Shown one piece after another: positions 61,876 through 64,000 of a stretch of 64,000 nt of DNA. The position numbers and the translations under genes were made by a program. Numbering within the stretch: position 1 is the first letter of the stretch; each line of letters opens with the position of its first letter. The DNA lies in assembly GCA_902587125.1 (NCBI GenBank), contig CACIJW010000002.1, forward strand, positions 1-64,000. Direction: 5' to 3'. A model generated the notes under the pieces. The model did no database searches and was not told where the DNA came from. It worked only from the letters and a program-made list of their open reading frames with translations. The DNA comes from an uncultured Bacteroidota bacterium. GTDB taxonomy: Bacteria; Bacteroidota; Bacteroidia; Flavobacteriales; BACL11.

Positions 61876-64000
61876 TAAACATCATTTTTTAAGTGTTTTA
61901 ATATTTGTTGTAATATCATTTGGATATTTTACTGCCCTTCTTGAGGGAAAAGAAATTGAAGCCCATGATACTAAAACTTGGAAAGGAATTTCAAAAGAAG
62001 TCAGAGATTTCAGAGCAGAAAATGACGAAGAAGCTTTATGGACAAATAGGTTGTTTGGTGGAATGCCAGCATATCTTGTCAGCATGTCATACAAGTCAAA
62101 CTTGGTTAGATATGTAAGTGAATTTCTACAATTAGGTATTCCAAGACCTGCAGATATGCTCTTTCTATATTTGCTTGGATTTTATTTTCTTTTAATATCT
62201 CTTAACATTAATTATCGTATAGCAATTTTAGGTTCTATAGCATTTGCATTTTCAACCTATTTCTTAATTATAATTCAGGCTGGTCATATGACCAAAGCAC
62301 ATGCTATTGCTTACATACCAATGGTTGTTGGCGCAGTTCTTTATTCATTCAGAGGTAATGTTTTACTAGGTGGTGTATTGACGGCTTTGTCAGTAGCAAT
62401 GCAAATATATGCTAATCATCTTCAAATAAGTTACTACACTGCTCTTATACTTTTAGTAATTGGAATTGTTGAACTTTACCACAGAATTAAAGAAAATGAT
62501 GTCAATAATTTTTTAAAAAGAGCATCTATACTCTTACTAGCGGCTTTTTTAGCTGCTGGTACATCAATGACACGGCTACTTGTAACATCAGAGTACGGAG
62601 AATATAGCATAAGAGGAAAATCTGAGTTGAGTGAAGATCAAGATAATAAGACATCTGGTTTAGATAAGGATTATGCAACACAATGGAGCTATGGTATAGC
62701 AGAAACACTAACTTTATTAATTCCAAATTTTTATGGTGGTGCATCAACTGGAGAACTTTCTGAAAAATCTAAAACTTATGAGGCAATTAAAAGAGCCCCA
62801 AATGCAAAAAAAATTATTAAACAACTTCCACTTTATTGGGGTAGTCAGCCAATAACATCAGGACCAACTTATGTAGGTAGTATTGTTGTTTTCCTTTTTG
62901 TACTTGGCTTGTTTATAGTCAAAGGGAGATTTAAATATTGGATATTGTCTGCAACAGTATTATCCATTTTATTAGCATGGGGAAAAAATTTCATGTTTTT
63001 GACTGATTTATTTTTGGACTATTTCCCAGCATACAATAAATTTAGAGCGGTATCAATGATACTTGTTGTGGCCGAGTTTACGATACCACTATTGGCTATC
63101 ATGGCTCTAGACACAGCTCTAAAATTTAAAAAAGATAGTAAATTAATAATTGAAAATAAACTAAAATATAGTTACTATATAGTAGGTGGTTTTTGTCTAG
63201 TTTTAGCACTATTACCTAGTTTGGCTGGCGATTTTAGTGGAATGCAAGATCAAAAATTACAGGCCAATGGATTTCCAATTGATGCTATTGTTGAAGACAG
63301 AAAATCTCTACTATCTTCAGATGCATTTCGTTCTTTTGTATTTATTACTATATCCTTTATTTTAATCTTAGTATTTCTGAGAGGCAAGCTCAAATCAAAT
63401 TTATTAGTTACAATATTGACTTTATTGATTCTTTTTGATTTATGGCCAATTAACAAAAGATATTTAAATGATGATAATTTTGAGAGAAAAAGTAAATTAA
63501 AAACAGTATACAAACAAACACCAGCTGATAGATTGATTCTTGCTGATAGTGATATAAATTTTAGAGTTTTTAATCAAAGTGTAAATACTTTCAATGATGC
63601 TAGCACCTCTTACTACCATAATTCAATTGGGGGTTACCATGGTGCCAAGTTAAGAAGATATCAAGATTTAATTGAAAAGCATATTTCGTCCGGCAATATG
63701 AAAGTTTTAAATATGCTGAATACTAAGTATTTTATTGATAGATCTGGTAAGGTCCAAATTAATCCTGGAGCTTTAGGTAATGCATGGTTTGTTGAGAATA
63801 TTGTATTTGTAAAAAATGCAGACGAAGAAATAAGTAATTTGAATGATTTTGTCCCATTTACTGAAGTAGTAGTAAATGAATCTTTCAGGAATTTAATATC
63901 AAAAAATCAATATTCAAAGACAAATCAAAAAATAAGTCTAGACGATTATAAACCCAATCATCTAACTTACATTGCTGAGGTAAATGAAACAAGTCTTCTT
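61856..64000 (+). CDS. YfhO family membrane protein (3' partial)
   Basis: An open frame from ATG 61856 that runs to the window end without a stop; it is absent from the ORF track because it is truncated. It reads MKKILDNKHHFLSVLIFVVI at its start and has many membrane helices. The family segments GKEIEAHDTKTWKGISKEV, WTNRLFGGMPAYLVS, QAGHMTKAHAIAYIP and ETLTLLIPNFYGGAS are visible. YfhO proteins are GT-C-fold-like transferases thought to modify cell-envelope polymers. About 715 residues are seen; the end lies outside. It overlaps DUF4834 by 20 nt. Confidence 0.9.
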   Translation, partial: MKKILDNKHHFLSVLIFVVISFGYFTALLEGKEIEAHDTKTWKGISKEVRDFRAENDEEALWTNRLFGGMPAYLVSMSYKSNLVRYVSEFLQLGIPRPADMLFLYLLGFYFLLISLNINYRIAILGSIAFAFSTYFLIIIQAGHMTKAHAIAYIPMVVGAVLYSFRGNVLLGGVLTALSVAMQIYANHLQISYYTALILLVIGIVELYHRIKENDVNNFLKRASILLLAAFLAAGTSMTRLLVTSEYGEYSIRGKSELSEDQDNKTSGLDKDYATQWSYGIAETLTLLIPNFYGGASTGELSEKSKTYEAIKRAPNAKKIIKQLPLYWGSQPITSGPTYVGSIVVFLFVLGLFIVKGRFKYWILSATVLSILLAWGKNFMFLTDLFLDYFPAYNKFRAVSMILVVAEFTIPLLAIMALDTALKFKKDSKLIIENKLKYSYYIVGGFCLVLALLPSLAGDFSGMQDQKLQANGFPIDAIVEDRKSLLSSDAFRSFVFITISFILILVFLRGKLKSNLLVTILTLLILFDLWPINKRYLNDDNFERKSKLKTVYKQTPADRLILADSDINFRVFNQSVNTFNDASTSYYHNSIGGYHGAKLRRYQDLIEKHISSGNMKVLNMLNTKYFIDRSGKVQINPGALGNAWFVENIVFVKNADEEISNLNDFVPFTEVVVNESFRNLISKNQYSKTNQKISLDDYKPNHLTYIAEVNETSLL

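Noticed and set aside
1-64000. CRISPR array, insertion sequence, prophage or integron
   Set aside because: No direct-repeat/spacer array, transposase, integrase or inverted-repeat ends were found. All genes look chromosomal and similar in base composition.

Overview
The window looks like a chromosome segment of a marine, proteorhodopsin-bearing member of the Bacteroidota, probably Flavobacteriia/Flavobacteriales. Several things support this: very low GC, genes packed with 0-20 nt gaps or short overlaps, few Shine-Dalgarno sites, repeated TANNTTTG -7 boxes typical of Bacteroidota, type IX secretion (T9SS) cargo, and gene families and orders typical of the group (Na+-NQR, DUF4199-glycosyltransferase, guaA-LysM, DUF1599-BT_3928-permease-tpiA, DUF4834-YfhO). 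I saw no insertion sequence, prophage, CRISPR array or plasmid feature. Genus cannot be assigned from sequence reading alone.

Layout. (1) 1-7021: energy block, nqrA (5' end outside the window) to nqrF, then the flavin transferase apbE, with the maturation factor nqrM convergent on the other strand behind an Omp28-like T9SS cargo gene. (2) 9.1-11.7 kb: mazG, green-type proteorhodopsin, an intrinsic terminator, then the retinal-forming dioxygenase blh. (3) 11.7-19.3 kb: one tight plus-strand run of DNA-repair and light-related genes: a stand-alone Cho-like GIY-YIG nuclease, an inverted-topology photolyase (NewPHL type), a flavin reductase-like protein, a 44-aa DUF2256 protein missed by the ORF track, a cysteine synthase, a (6-4)/FeS-BCP-type photolyase that has lost the iron-sulfur cysteines, cytidine deaminase and recG. 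The SRP RNA gene (minus strand) converges on recG. (4) 19.4-28.1 kb: DUF4199, two glycosyltransferases, a MORN-like protein, mnmA, bshC, guaA and a LysM/periplasmic-binding protein. (5) 28.2-33.8 kb: three consecutive secreted adhesin-like genes, the last with a type B T9SS tail and the first two sharing an unusual [YF]HN end.

(6) 33.8-41.4 kb: lolA-ftsK (minus), two amidinohydrolase-fold genes plus argS, and folP (minus). (7) 41.4-50.5 kb: DUF1599, BT_3928-like, an orphan oligopeptide-type permease, tpiA, prmA, a 1460-aa secreted protein of unknown function, clpS and tRNA-Arg(ACG). (8) 50.5-57.2 kb: a hypothetical secreted protein, DUF4190, mpl, an MBL-fold hydrolase, a radical SAM protein, lptF/G and tgt. 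(9) 57.2-64 kb: RNase P RNA, a hypothetical secreted protein, rpmH, carB, DUF4834 and yfhO (3' end outside the window).

How it fits together: proteorhodopsin (H+) and Na+-NQR (Na+) both energise the inner membrane. Blh supplies retinal, and the adjacent photolyase/repair run suits life in sunlit surface water. The most interesting region is 9.9-19.3 kb, a light-use plus light-damage-repair island with two atypical photolyases, a flavin reductase and a tiny Cys-rich protein in one apparent transcription unit. Family names come from reading the sequence and from memory of families; no database search was run.
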